From: CAVVEQ01 sp963828855
GTDB taxonomy: Bacteria > Chloroflexota > Anaerolineae > Anaerolineales > Anaerolineaceae
Direction: 5' to 3'
Length of the DNA stretch: 64,000 bases
Assembly (NCBI GenBank): GCA_963828855.1
Contig: CAWHGB010000002.1
Span: forward strand, 558,001-622,000
The notes below the pieces were generated by a model. The model worked only from the letters and a program-made list of their open reading frames with translations, was not told where the DNA came from and made no database searches. The position numbers were made by a program, and so were the translations under genes. Positions 9,880-21,877 of the stretch are shown here, piece by piece (position 1 is the first letter of the stretch; each line of letters opens with the position of its first letter).

Positions 9880-11301
9880 TGTCTTCTCCTCACCAACAGT
9901 TCAAAAATTTAAAGCCCGCAGGGTGATCCGTCTTGTAGGATCCGAAGTTTCGGATTGCCCCCAAGCGGGTACCCATTTCACTTCAGTTGGTTACAGGTCT
10001 ATTTTTCCTGATAATGATCGGTACCGGGTTACTTCTGATCCCTGGTATGACCTACCAACCGATCAATTTTTTCACCGCCCTTTTCACCGCCACCTCCGCT
10101 GCGACGGTTACTGGTTTGAATATCGTGGTTCAACGGCCACGACTTTCACGTTTCCCGGGCAAATAGTGATTCTATTTCTGATCCAGATTGGCGGGGTGGG
10201 TTTAATCGTCACGATCATGTTCTTTTTCCGAATCCTGGGCAGGCAGATCGGGTTGATGGACCGCCTTGCGGTGACCAGCGCGCTACGCCTGGATTCCCCT
10301 GATAAGATCATATCGATCGTTGTTCGAACGGTGATCGGAATGCTGTTGCTCGAATTGCTGGGTGCGCTGGCGCTGGGAATTCACTGGCTGGCTGCTGGAA
10401 TTGTCCCGGCGGATAGTATATGTTTTGTATTCGATTTTTCACTCCGTGGTTTCGTTTTGCAATGCCGGGTTCGACCTTTTCACCGGCTTGCCTCAATATC
10501 CCACCGGAATCCCCCTCGATTCAGTAACCCTGATCATCATGGGAATCCTGATCATCGCGGGCGGCCTTGGGAATTCCGGTTTATTTTGATCTGCTGCACC
10601 AATTCGGGCGCAGGGGATTATCCCTGCATTCCCGAATCACGCTGGTCACCTCCCTTGGTTCTGATCCTCCTGGGTTGGATAGGATTTCTACTCGCCGAGT
10701 ACCGGCTTGGGGGTGTTTTGACCGAGATCGAATTTTGTACCTCGCGTTCGTCCAGGCCTGGTTCCAATCCGTTTCCGCCCGGACTGCAGGATTCCAGGGG
10801 TTCACCTTCTTCACCGATATCAGCCAGGGCAGCATCCTGTTGCTGATTTTCCTCATGTTCATCGGAACCGGTCCAGCCTCCGCTGGCGGCGGGATCACCA
10901 CCGGAACTTTTTCGGTGATCTGGCTGGCATTTTATAAGTTACGCGCGTGGGTTGGATAAAGATTCGCGCCGGACACCGGACGATCCCTTTCAAACAGCTC
11001 GGACGGGCTGGAGTGATCTTTTCGGTCAGCGTCACCCTGGTAGTAATATCCACCTGGCTGATCCTCTTAACAAATTCCTTCTACGATGGAAGACGTTCTA
11101 TTTGAAGTTGTCTCCGCCTTTTCCACCACAGGGCTCTCCTTGGGGATCACTTCCAGTTTGAACCAATTCGGTCAATCGATATTGATCTTGGTAATGTTCT
11201 GTGGTCGTCTGGGTGCATTCACGATCATGATGGCACTGCTGGATAAAGAACCCCGTCAGAACCTGGTGGATTACCCGGAGGAGTCGGTTCTTTTGGGGTA
11301 A
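9879..11301 (+). CDS. trkH: Trk/Ktr potassium channel subunit TrkH, multiple frameshifts
   Basis: Integral membrane K+ transporter subunit. Joining frames gives KRVPISLQLVTGLFFLIMIGTG, FTATSAATVTGLNI (first pore loop with the TVTGL selectivity signature), FPGQIVILFLIQIGGVGL, FHSVVSFCNAGFDLF, FQSVSARTAGFQG (third pore loop) and FEVVSAFSTTGLSLGI (fourth). About 470 residues, the usual length. At least six shifts interrupt it. One, near 10130, needs an added base (or two removed), unlike the usual single-insertion pattern in this window. Overlap with trkA supports a two-gene operon, ended by the terminator at 11304-11340. Confidence 0.85.
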
Positions 11302-11303
11302 AT

Positions 11304-11340
11304 AAAAAAAGAAGCAGGAGGATAGCCTCCTGCTTCTTTG
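11304..11340. terminator. Bidirectional terminator between trkH and the subtilase
   Basis: Stem GAAGCAGGAGG/CCTCCTGCTTC with a 4-base loop, flanked by seven A on the left and TTT on the right. It is placed to end both convergent transcripts. Confidence 0.8.
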
Positions 11341-11344
11341 ATGT

Positions 11345-12749
11345 AATATGGAATGAAAGTATTAAGGAATTGGTTCCAAGTGCTCCATCCGCGGTCGCCA
11401 GTCCCGCGCCAGTGGCATTCCGCTTCCCAACAATATTCAACCATATTCCCATACCCATCATCGACATTTCGGCATCCGGGCGCCAGGTAGATTGCTGAGG
11501 ATCTCCAAGTTTCTCTTCAATCTCTACCTGTGTCAGCGATGGATCTTTCTGCATCATGAGCGCTGCGATTCCTGCCACATGCGGGCTAGCCATCGAAGTT
11601 CCTCCCAGGAAGTAATAGCTCAATTGACCACTGTTCGTTTGATATGGGCCAACCACCCAGGAACCGGGTGCAGCAACATCCAGATCCTGCCCTGCAAGCT
11701 CCCGGCTGGAGAAATCAGTGATGTAATAATCATTGGGGTTAGTGGGATCGGCCACGTCTCCCGTGTACCACCAGGTTCGGCCACCTACCCACTCACCGGT
11801 CCATCCAGAGGCTGCTACAGAAATCACCGGTTCATAGGCTCCAGGGTAACCCATTCCTTCGAGACCTTCATTCCCCGCGGATGCGACAATGATCACGCCC
11901 TTGCTAATTGCATAATCAATCGCTGCCGCCTCCATAACCTCAAGGGTTGGTCCGCCCAGGCTCATATTAATCACCACAGGAGAATTTGCGAGTGGTCCAG
12001 CCTTTAAATCCGCCACATATACTATGCCGCGTGCGATCACTGACGACCAGCCAGATCCGTTCTGATTTAGCACTTTAACCGGAATCACCGTCGCCATCGG
12101 AGCTACGCCGTTGACCGGGGTTCCGCCGGAGGCTGTACCCCAGGATAGTCGAGGTAACATGGGTGCCATGTGAATTCTGATCGTGCTCCCATTTATTGGT
12201 AGGTTCGGATACATTCCCGTTCTCCCCACCACCACCACCAAACGCTTTCGCGTACTGAGTGGCAATGCGTTCCTGGGGAAAATACTGCCGCCAGGAATCC
12301 AGGAGCCCGGTATCCAAAACGGCAACATAAACGCCTGTACCGTCAAAGTCAACTTGTCGATTATTGAAACCAAAATCTGTCACATTGATTGCGTCTTGAT
12401 CCCAGGTGCTCAATCCGTTTAGAAAGTCGGTAACCTCCACGGTATCCACAGGTGCACCTTTTCGAGTGGCATCAGGGGATGCTGAGAGAACATATGGAAG
12501 TCCCTTGATCTTGGGGAGCTGGGTTTCAACTGTTTGTAGGGTTACAGCATTGATCTGGTAAACAACATCTCTGATCGAGCCATATTTTGCCAAATCAGTC
12601 AAAATGGCATCCGTAATCTTCGTGTTAAGAAGCACATTGATTCCAATTTTCGATGGTTTTCTCGCTGCTGAAGATGCCCCAAGGCTAATGCTAAGAACCA
12701 TGATCCCCACAACAAACATAAAGAATATTTTTTTCATGCTTTCCTCCAT
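11345..12749 (-). CDS. Secreted subtilisin-like serine protease (S8), frameshifted
   Basis: Extracellular protease. The signal peptide is MKKIFFMFVVGIMVLSISLGASS. It is followed by an I9-type propeptide (about residues 30-105) and the catalytic domain: Asp in VYVAVLDTGL, His in NSHGTHVTSTI, oxyanion Asn in INMSLGG / VASAGNEG, and Ser in GGTSMASPHVAGIAALMM. A one-base shift near 12140, just after the His motif, splits it. The C-terminal reading frame (GAGLATADGALGT) stays open to 11225, passing through the terminator and into antisense of trkH, so the real stop is probably near 11345 and was lost by another shift. GAGG precedes the ATG at 12749. Confidence 0.88.
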
Positions 12750-12916
12750 TAATTCCAGGAATTCGCCGCTATTTACATTATAGGAAATGGATTTTTAAAG
12801 TCAATAATAAATATTCAGAGTTTCCATTTTTCAAATCAAATCTAGACTAAAATCATTTGAACGATCTCCTGTGTTATGATTTTTCATTATCGAATAATGG
12901 ATAATACCTAGCGAAA

Positions 12917-13890
12917 ATGAAGACAGTAGCAATCGCACACCCGAATATCGCCTTTATCAAATACTGGGGAAACAGGGACAATCAGTTGCGCCTGCCTGTT
13001 AATGGCTCCATCTCTATGAATCTGGGAGCCCTTTCCACCCGTACTTCGGTAATCTTCGACCCCAAATTGCCAAAGGATTTCTTCTCCCTAAATGGGATCC
13101 CTCAAACCGGGGATTCGCTTGTCCGGGTGAACCGTTTCCTGGATATCGTCCGATCTATGGCAAATTCCACCCATCGCGCCCGAGTGGAAAGCATCAACGA
13201 TTTCCCCACCGGAGCCGGGATCGCCTCCTCAGCTTCAGCGTTCGCCGCCCTGGCGCTGGCTGCTTCCTCCGCGCTGGGACTTGATCTTGATGAAATCGCG
13301 CTATCACGCCTCGCCAGGTGTGGTTCCGGTTCTGCCTGCCGCTCCATCCCCTCCGGTTTTACAGAGTGGCAGATGGGTACTTCCGATCAAGATTCGTATG
13401 CCTTCTCCCTGGCCGAACCGGATCACTGGGCATTGACAGATTGCATAGCGGTTATTCATAGCGGTGAAAAGGAAGCCGGCTCCACGGAAGGTCACCATAT
13501 CGCGGATACCAGCCCGTTGCAGGCAGCCCGGGTGGCAGATTCCTCACCGTCGTTTGGAGGTTTGCCGGGAGGCAATTTTGAATCGTGATTTTCAGACGCT
13601 TGCAGATATCATCGAACTGGATTCCAACCTATTGCATGCCGTGATGATGAGCTCCACTCCCGCCGTTGTATTACTGGCGCGGCGCGACGATCGAGGTTAT
13701 GAATGCTGTCCGGACCTGGCGAAAGAACGGCCTTCCCTGCGCTTTCACCATCGATGCAGGTCCGAATGTACACGTTATCTGCCCATCGGAGACTGCCAGC
13801 CAGCTACAGGCTCTCCTTCAGGAAATCCCAGGGGTGGAATCCGTACTCGTATCCGGGGTCGGTTACGGCGCCAGGCTGCTCTCTGATTAA
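12917..13890 (+). CDS. Mevalonate-pathway decarboxylase (MDD or phosphomevalonate decarboxylase)
   Basis: GHMP-fold enzyme making isopentenyl phosphate or diphosphate by ATP-dependent decarboxylation. Visible motifs are AHPNIAFIKYWGNRD, PTGAGIASSASAFAALALAA (phosphate-binding loop) and SGSACRSIPSGFTEW with the conserved S-RS signature. A shift near 13560 leads to a frame with FQTLADIIELDSNLLHAVM, and another near 13665 to CAFTIDAGPNVHVIC, which contains the catalytic Asp, ending at 13890; about 320 residues. In Roseiflexus, another chloroflexotan, a close family member is a phosphomevalonate decarboxylase used with isopentenyl phosphate kinase, so the exact substrate is open. Confidence 0.85.
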
Positions 13891-13964
13891 AATTTCCTAA
13901 TCGTACTGACAATCCCACTTGGGTATAATCCTTACAACTCAAATAAAATCGTAGGATTTCCTGG

Positions 13965-15051
13965 ATGAATTCATCATTTTTGTTTACCCTGGTTCAATTC
14001 ATTGTCGCGTTTAGCGTGATCGCGATTGTCCATGAATTGGGCCATTACCTGATGGCAAAAGCCGGCAAGATCGAGGTTGAGGAATTTGGACTCGGTTTTC
14101 CTCCGCGCGCAGTGAAGATATTTCAGTTCAAAGAGACGATGTTTTCCTTGAACTGGATCCCCTTTGGTGCCTTTGTGCGCCCCAAGGGAGAGAACGACCC
14201 TGAAGTGCCTGGAGGTCTGGCCGCGGCCAACCCCTGGAAACGGTTGGGGATGCTCCTGGGGGGTCCCACCGCGAACATACTCTTCGGGATCCTCATCTTC
14301 GCCTTCGTTTTTTCGCAGGCAGGCGCTCCGGACACTTCCCGGATCCAGATCTCGGAGATCAGCCCGGGTTCTCCTGCAGAGCAAAGCGGTTTGAGGCAGG
14401 GTGATCTCATTCTTTCGGTTGCGGGTGTCCCAGTTAATTCAATGACCGGGGTTTCCGATACCGTAAGACTTCACCTGGGGGAAGAGATCGCGGTGGTCGT
14501 TTTGCGGGATGAAAACGAAGCTGACCGTGAAGATCACTCCACGGAAGGATCCTCCGGAAGGGCAGGGTCCGCTTGGTGTGGTCATGGGAAACCCGGTAAT
14601 TAAACCCGGATTCATTCAAGCCATTCCTCTGGCTGCCTCCACCGCACTGGAACAGGCGCGCCAATTATTCACACTCCCGCTCAAGCTGATCCAGGGACAA
14701 GTTAGCTCGGAACAGGCTCGGCTGGTGAGCCCTAAAGGACTCTTTGACATTTACTCCCAGGTGCGAAATCAGCAAACCTCTTTGGAATCCGCTTCCCCCG
14801 GCCTGGCAGTGATCAATATCCTCTGGTTCTTCGGGATCATCTCTGTTGCGCTCGGGCTCACGAACCTGTTACCCATTCCCGCCCTGGATGGCGGCAGGAT
14901 CCTTTTCGTAATTCCGGAATTGATCGCCGGGAAACGCGTTCCCGCGAAATATGAAAACGCGGTCCATATGGTCGGTTTTACCTTTCTCCTGGCGTTGATG
15001 GCTTTTTTGTTCCTCCAGGATTTTATCAATCCGGTGGTACTGCCAAAATAA
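13965..15051 (+). CDS. rseP: Site-2 intramembrane metalloprotease (RseP/RasP, M50) with PDZ domain
   Basis: Membrane zinc protease of about 360 residues. The first helix carries HELGHYLMAK (HExxH). A PDZ domain follows (IQISEISPGSPAEQSGLRQGDLILSV, about residues 125-185). The C-terminal membrane part holds NLLPIPALDGGRILF, the third zinc ligand (LDG). A one-base shift around 14520, in the segment after the PDZ domain, splits the gene. The family cleaves anti-sigma factors and signal peptides within the membrane. It is followed after 17 bases by the HEAT-repeat gene. Confidence 0.9.
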
Positions 15052-15068
15052 ACAAGGGGAGGTTCCCA

Positions 15069-16060
15069 ATGGCTGAAAAAGAGAAGAAGATCGCCTTTAC
15101 CCAAATCCTCACCGACCTGAAGGATGATTCCAGGCTTTTTCCACCCAAGTATCTTCAACCGATTCTCCGATCTTGATTCGCGGGACCTGGCATCCTTGAA
15201 TAAAACCTGGGGTGCGGTAAGCGAGACTCGAAAGATCAACTTGCTTCAGGACCTGGAAGAACTTTCCGATTCGGAAACCCTGGTTTGTTTTGATGAGGTT
15301 GCCAGGATCGGTTTGGCGGACCCCTCCCCTGGAGTGCGATCCATCTCAGCGCGGTTGCTCTGGGAATCCGAGGATGTGTCTTTGATCCCCATCTTCTTGG
15401 CCATGATGGAAAAGGATGTCGATCCTGAAGCCCGGGCTGCGGGTGCGGCTGCACTTGGCAGGTTCATCCTGATCGGCGAGATCGAGGAGTTATCCGCTGA
15501 AACAGAAAGAACATGTGGAGGATAGCCTTTTGCTCGTCTGCACTGGCGGGGATGCTCCCAAAGTAAAGCAACGCGCGCTCGAATCGCTTGGGTATTCCGA
15601 ACGACCGGAAGTTCCCGTGTTGATCGAGAAAGCCCTCGCTTCCACAGACCGCGCCTGGATCATCAGCGCCTTATTCGCTATCAGCCGGTCCGTGGATCAA
15701 CGCTGGGAAAAACAGGTCCTTAAATTTATGAAGCACCCTGATGACGATATTCGCTTTGAAGCCATCCGCGCTGCCGGGGAACTGGAGTTGGAATCCGCCC
15801 GCCAACCCCTCCTTGATATTCTGGAATCCGGTGAAGAGGATGGCGAGAATCGCCTGGCGGTCGTCTGGTCTCTTTCCCAGATCGGCGGCGATGAGGTTGA
15901 GGAAGCTCTTGGAAAAAGCTTGAAAGATTGCGAGGACGAGGATGAGGCGGAATACATCGAGGAAGCGATCACGAATTTAAAATTCAACCAGGATTTTCAA
16001 TTGGCGGGAATGATGAATATTACCGAAGACGATGCGGATGAAATCGATCCGCGGAGCTGA
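15069..16060 (+). CDS. HEAT-repeat protein, two frameshifts
   Basis: About 330 residues of alpha-helical repeats with the PBS-lyase/HEAT pattern (VRSISARLLWE, PEARAAGAAALGRF, IRFEAIRAAGELEL, NRLAVVWSLSQIGGDEVEEAL). The ATG at 15069 follows GGGGAGG. The first 30 residues (MAEKEKKIAFTQILTDLKDD) join the next frame by a shift near 15160, and another occurs near 15500. The C-terminus is acidic (EDDADEIDPRS). It is probably a soluble protein-interaction scaffold. Close spacing to rseP and the acylphosphatase suggests co-transcription; the function is unknown. Confidence 0.8.
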
Positions 16061-16065
16061 AACGC

Positions 16066-16353
16066 ATGGTTAACGCTTCTGATCCGGAACGATTGCACGC
16101 GGTCATTTCCGGCCGGGTCCAGGGGGTTGGTTTTCGTGCCTTCGTGCTTCAGACAGCCTCTGCGTACGGGTTGAAGGGCTGGTGCCGGAATATAGGCTGG
16201 GATAAGGTGGAAGTACTGGCTGAGGGCAGCCGGGTAAACCTAGAAGGGCTACTTGCGGATCTCACCCGGGGACCTTCGATGGCTGTTGTGGATAAAGTGA
16301 TCCCCGAGTGGAGCCAGGCAACTGGCGAATTTACCCAATTCCGGGTTCGTTGA
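16066..16353 (+). CDS. acyP: Acylphosphatase
   Basis: Intact 95-residue enzyme hydrolysing acyl phosphates. The phosphate-binding signature SGRVQGVGFRAFVLQTA contains the catalytic Arg, and the conserved Asn is in GWCRNIGWDKVEVLAEG. Length and order match the small acylphosphatase fold. It starts five bases after the HEAT gene. It converges with uvrB, which ends at 16370. Confidence 0.93.
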   Translation: MVNASDPERLHAVISGRVQGVGFRAFVLQTASAYGLKGWCRNIGWDKVEVLAEGSRVNLEGLLADLTRGPSMAVVDKVIPEWSQATGEFTQFRVR

Positions 16354-16369
16354 TTCAAATCACAATTCT

Positions 16370-18414
16370 CTAGTTTTCTCCGGCAAGTATTTGCGCTTTT
16401 TTCCATCCCGGTAAATCGGATTCTTCCGCCAGAATGACCCGCAGTTGGTACACCTGGTCGCGCAGAACCGCTGCCCTTTCGAATTCCAGATCTTTGGCTG
16501 CCGCTTTCATCTGGTTTTCCAGCTCGCTGATCACCCGTTCCAGTTCTTTCTTTGGCAGGCTGGCTGCTGATCGTGTGGTATCCAGTCCGTGTTTTCCACC
16601 CTCTTTATCCGCACCTGCCGGTCAACCTGGCAGTCAGGTCGTACACACCCTTGATGATCCCAACAGGTTCGATGTTATGTTCCCGGTTGTAATCCTCCTG
16701 CTTTTTCCGCCGGCGGTTCGTCTCGTCAATCGCCCTGCGCATCGAATCGGTGATCTTATCAGCGTACATGATCACCTTTCCATGCACGTGCCGTGCTGCC
16801 CGGCCAATGGTCTGGATCAAGGCCGTATCGGAACGCAGGAATCCTTCCTTATCCGCATCCAGGATCGCCACCAGCGATACTTCGGGCAGGTCCAATCCTT
16901 CACGCAGCAGGTTGATCCCGACGATCACATCGAATACCCCAAGGCGCAGGTCACGCAGAATTCCGATCCGTTCCAGTGTTTCGACTTCGGAATGAAGATA
17001 TTGGACCTTGATCCCCATTTCCAGCAGGTAATCCGCCAGGTCCTCCGCCATGCGCTTTGGTGAGGGTTGTTACCAGCACGCGTTCTCCGATGTTCACTCT
17101 TGATTTGATTTCCCCGATCAGGTCATCCACCTGACCCGCGGAAGGCCGCACGATCACTTCCGGATCCACCAGCCCGGTGGGGCGGATGATCTGTTCCACC
17201 ACCTGCTGCGCGCGTTTAGTTTCATAAGGTCCTGGTGTTGCAGAGGTATAGATGGTGAAACCCATATGTTGTTCAAATTCATCAAAGGTCAGCGGACGGT
17301 TATCCAGCGCGGAGGGCAGCCGAAAGCCATATTCCACCAAAACCCCCTTGCGGGATTGATCACCGTTGTACATTCCGCGGACCTGCGGCACGGTCATATG
17401 AGATTCATCCAGGAACAGCAGATAGTCGTGCGGTAGATAATCCATCAATGTCCAGGGCGGCGAACCGGCCGGACGTTGGTCAATATGGCGGGAGTAATTT
17501 TCGATCCCGGAGCAATACCCCACCTCGCGCATCATTTCCAGGTCAAACAGCGTGCGTTGTTCCAGTCGTTGCGCTTCCAGCAGGCGGTCGTTGGCGCGGA
17601 AATACGCCAGGCGATCGTTAAGTTCGGTTTCAATGGCAGCAACGGATTCCTTTAGCTTTTGCTCCTGGGTGATGTAGTGCTTGGCCGGGTAGATCTCGAT
17701 GCGATCCGGCTCCTCCAATATTTCACCGGTCACCGGGTTCAGTACGATCAGCGTTCCACCTCATCACCAAAGAACACCACCCGGATGGCTTTCTTATCCT
17801 CGTAGGCGGGATGCACCTCCAGGGTATCTCCGCGTACGCGGAACACCCCCGGTCGCAGTTCCATATCATTGCGCTGATACTGACTTTCCACAAGCTGGCG
17901 CAGCAGCGCGTTTCGTCGGTAGATCTGGTTTTTTTCCAGCACAACCAGCCCGCGCCCATATTCCTCCGGGTTCCCCAATCCATAGATGCAGGAAACAGAT
18001 GCGACAATGATCACATCTTTGCGTGACATCAACGCAGTGGTCGCAGCCAGGCGCAGCCGTTCGATCTCTTCGTTCATTTCCGTCTCTTTTTCGATGTAAA
18101 GATCGTGGCGTGGGAACGTAGGCTTCCGGTTGGTAGTAATCGTAGTAGGATACAAAGTATTCGACTGCATTATCTGGGAAAAATTCCTTGAATTCTGCAT
18201 AGAGCTGGGCAGCCAGGGTCTTATTATGCGCCATCACCAGTGCCGGGCGGTTAACCCGCTCGATAATATTGGCCATGGCAAAGGTCTTCCCAGTGGCTGT
18301 AGCACCCAGGAGCACCTGGTCGCGGTAACCCTTCTGGATCCCGGTAATCAGCTTGTCGATGGCTTCAGGTTGGTCCCCGGTAGGTTGGTAGGGAGCATGC
18401 AATTTAAAATCCAT
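16370..18414 (-). CDS. uvrB: Excinuclease ABC subunit UvrB, several frameshifts
   Basis: Nucleotide excision repair damage-verifying helicase. The N-terminus MDFKLHAPYQPTGDQPEAI is typical, Walker A is GATATGKTFAMAN, and the beta-hairpin is YYDYYQPEAYVP. The frames then pass through ASVSCIYGLGNPEEY, LLFLDESHMTVPQVRGMYNGD (DEAD-like box), GINLLREGLDLPEVSL and QTIGRAARHVHG. The C-terminal UVR motif (LEFERAAVLRDQVYQLR) is in a further frame and ends GEN at 16370. Total about 670 residues. There are shifts near 18100, 17740, 17050 and 16610. Real function is likely; the breaks resemble inserted bases. Confidence 0.9.
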
Positions 18415-18487
18415 AATTGAACCTTTGTTCTATAGCCCTAATAATATCACAGCCTGGTTTATGATTCAACCATTCCAATTGGCTTCT

Positions 18488-21400
18488 TTACCGGTGAAGG
18501 TCACAGATATTCATCAGGGAGTTCATCACCAGCTCCTTCCAGTCTGTCTCTCTTGCCTTTAGCGAAAGCCAGTAGGAATTCTTTCCAACCCGCAACCCGG
18601 AAACCGGGGGTAACGAATTCTCTACTTTTCCGTCCGCTGTCAGTGGGTAGCGGAACACGATCTGGTCACCTTCGGTGGTCACAGAAGAAAGCCCGGCGAA
18701 TTCTGCTTTAGCTTTCACCCTCATATAGTAAAGTAGGTTGCCAACCTCCTCGGGGAGTGAACCAAATCGGTCCAGGAATTCCTCCTCGAGGGCATCCACT
18801 TCCTCTACACTCATCGTATCCGCAATGCGGCGGTAAATGCGAAGGCGCAGGTTCTGGTCGGAAATGTACTCCATCGGGATACCTATCGAAAGCGGCAGGT
18901 CAACACTGGTGAAGCTGCGGATCTCCCGAAAAGCGGAGGTCTTTTCGATCAAGCCGGGAACTGCTGAGGCACCTCGCAAATGGCGGACTGCCTGGGCAAG
19001 CATCCGGGTATACAAATGAAAACCAACCGCCGCGATGAATCCGCTCTGGCGGGTGCCCAGAAGATCCCCAGCACCGCGCATTTCAAGATCCCGCATCGCG
19101 ATGGAATAACCGGCACCAAGCTGGGTGTTTTCCGCGATCACCTCCATGCGTTCCTGTCCGTCATGGGTGGGCAGTCTGCGCTTATGCCGAAAGAAATATG
19201 CATATGCCCGCTGCGCGCCCCGCCCGACCCTACCGCGGAGTTGGTATAACTGGGCGAGTCCAAAGGTATCTCCCCGGTCGACGATTAACGTGTTCGCGTT
19301 GGGAATATCCAACCCCGATTCGATGATCGATGTGCAGAGCAGGATATCCACTCCGCCATGCGTGAAATCATGCATCACCTCGGATAGCTCATGCTCATTC
19401 ATTTGCCCGTGGGCGATCCCGATGCGTGCCTCAGGGACGATGTGGTGAAGATGTGATCGCATCGCATCAATGGATTGCACGCGGTTGTGCACAAAAAATA
19501 TCTGTCCGCCGCGCTCTAATTCCCGCAGCACCGCCTGGCGGACGAGTTTGGGTGAATACGGGCCGATGTGGGTAATGATCGGAAGCCGCTCCGCCGGGGG
19601 GGTATTGATCACGGAGATATCCCGCACACCGGTCAGTGCCTGGTAAAGTGTGCGGGGGATGGGAGTGGCGGTGAGGGTGAGCACATCCACTTCCGTGCGC
19701 ATTTTTTTGAAGAATTCCTTGTGGGTAACCCCGAAGCGTTGTTCTTCATCGATGATGATTAAACCCAGATCCTTGAACTGAACATCCGCCTGCAAAAGGC
19801 GGTGGGTGCCCACCACGATATCCACATCCCCCAGGGCAAGACTGATGATGATCTCATCCTGTTCGCGAGGAGTCCGGAACCGGGAAAGCATTTCCACGTT
19901 CACCGGGAAAGGAGAGAGCCGTTCCTTGAACGTATCAAAATGCTGTTGCGCCAGTACGGTGGTGGGCACCAGCAGGGCAACCTGCTTTCCGTCGTTCACA
20001 GCTTTGAAAGCTGCCCGAAGGGCAACCTCGGTCTTTCCGTACCCCACGTCACCGCAGAGCAGGCGATCCATCGGGCGAAGGCTTTCCATATCCTTTTTAA
20101 CATCCTGGATGGCTTTTTTCTGATCGACTGTCTCAATATAAGGAAAGCTGGATTCGAGATCTACCTGCCAGGCGCAATCCGGGGCAAAGGCAAATCCGCG
20201 CGCCACTTGTCGCTGGGCATAAAGCGAAAGCAATTCGGCTGCCACCTGCTTCACCGCTTCGGAGACTCGTTCCTTTGCGCCGCCCCACTCCGCGGTGCCC
20301 AACCGGGTCGGTTGGGGTTGCCCCTCATTCGGTCCGATATACCTGCTTAACCGATCCGCCTGGTAGATGGGAACAAACAACTGATCCCCGCCATCGTACT
20401 CAACACAGAGGAATTCGCGCTCCGTACCCTCCAGGTTGCGTCGCACCAGCCCGACGAATTTTCCGATCCCGTTATCGACATGAACCACCCAATCGCCGGA
20501 TTTCAGGTCAGAATATCCATCCTCCGGTGCAGCAGCAGCTAGAACAGCCCGCATCCTGGGTTGGGGACGCTCCCAACCAAATATTTCGCTATCTGTAAAA
20601 AGATGCTCCTGCTTCCCATTTAGGCCGGTGAAGATCCAGCCTTCCGTTAGGCTGCCTTCAATGAATTCGGAGGATGAATGAACCTGATCCCCAGAATCCT
20701 TTTCCAGCCAGAGTTCCTTTAGGCGTGCCACCTGGCGGGAGATGATCGTGAAGGTATCCCCATTTGCCGTTATGTTTACAAGGTGCTCAACCAGGTGTTT
20801 CAACCGCCCGGCGAACCGGGGCGGACTGGTGAAAACCTGTGGAGATGGCGGGTGGTTCACCCTCCGCAGAAAACCCCAGATCCAAGCTTACTTTGGAGAG
20901 GAGGCTCTCCTCCAGTTCGGACCAGGTAAGATAGGGAACAGGAAAATCCGCAGCCAGTAATCCCTCCTGGATGGATTCTTCGCGTAAATGGACTGCCTGT
21001 TCCTCGATCTCTTCCGCTGCACTTTTCAATAATTCCCGGTCGTAAAAAACGACCAGACTTTCCGAGGGCAGGTAATCCAACAGACTGGACGGGAATGGAT
21101 GAATCACAGGAAGAAGAAATTCATCCATTTCATCGGGCAGATCGCAGGGATCCATTCCCCCTGGTTGGCAAAACCTCCCTGGCCGGCGTGATCCGCAACG
21201 CTGCCAGAGGTTCGATGGTTCGTTGGCTGATGGGATCAAATTTCCGAAGAGTATCGATCTCATTTCCAAAGAATTCAATCCTACAGGGAGATTCCGCCGC
21301 TGGGGTCCAGATATCCAGGATCCCGCCCCGCCGGGAAAACTGGCCCGGATTCGACGACCACTTCGCAAGGCTCATATCCGAGCTCGACCCATTTCTGAAT

Positions 21401-21874
21401 AAGCGTGTCCGGTGTAACTACCTGGTTTGTTTTTATCGTTCGGCTGCTGGTCAGGAAGTCTCTGCGCGGTAGGGTGCGGGTCATTAATCCGCGGATCGTC
21501 GTAAGAATACTGGCGCTTTCCTTTCCGGATTCGTACCGGGGATGTGGCAAGTCGCCAGGCTGCAAGCGAACGCAAACGTTCCCGCCGGGTGGTGCCGCCC
21601 CAGGCAGCTTTTTCGTAAAAAAGTGGGGTCGGCTCGGGATATGTGAGCAGATTGCCCCCCGGCGACCAGAAACTCAATTCATCAAGGGCGATGTTCTGCA
21701 GGTCTACCCTGGGTAGAATGAGCACTGTCGGGCAAGCCAGATCGCGGGTCAGAGCGGCAAGGATGGGATAACGGCTGCCCTGGGCAGATTTAGTGGACCA
21801 GGGGTTGATCCTTTTCCAAGCGAATCGATTAGTTCGCTGATATCCCGGGGTGGGATCGTGATGCCATCCAGCAT
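18488..21874 (-). CDS. mfd: Transcription-repair coupling factor Mfd, frameshifted N-terminal half
   Basis: Large DNA translocase that removes stalled RNA polymerase and recruits UvrA. The C-terminal 790 residues are intact: RNA-polymerase-interacting Tudor-like domain (GDWVVHVDNGIGKFVGL), Walker A LLCGDVGYGKTEVALRAA, DEEQ box IIIDEEQRFGV, TATPIPRTL, motif V/VI (QLRGRVGRGAQRAYAY) and the C-terminal TRCF domain. The UvrB-homology N-terminus is split over several frames (ILAALTRDLACPTVLILP, FSRRGGILDIWTPAAESP). The best start is the ATG at 21874 (MLDGITIPPRD), three bases after the pth stop. Total about 1120 residues. uvrB is the next gene downstream on the same strand, a logical repair neighbour. 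Confidence 0.92.
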
Positions 21875-21877
21875 GGA

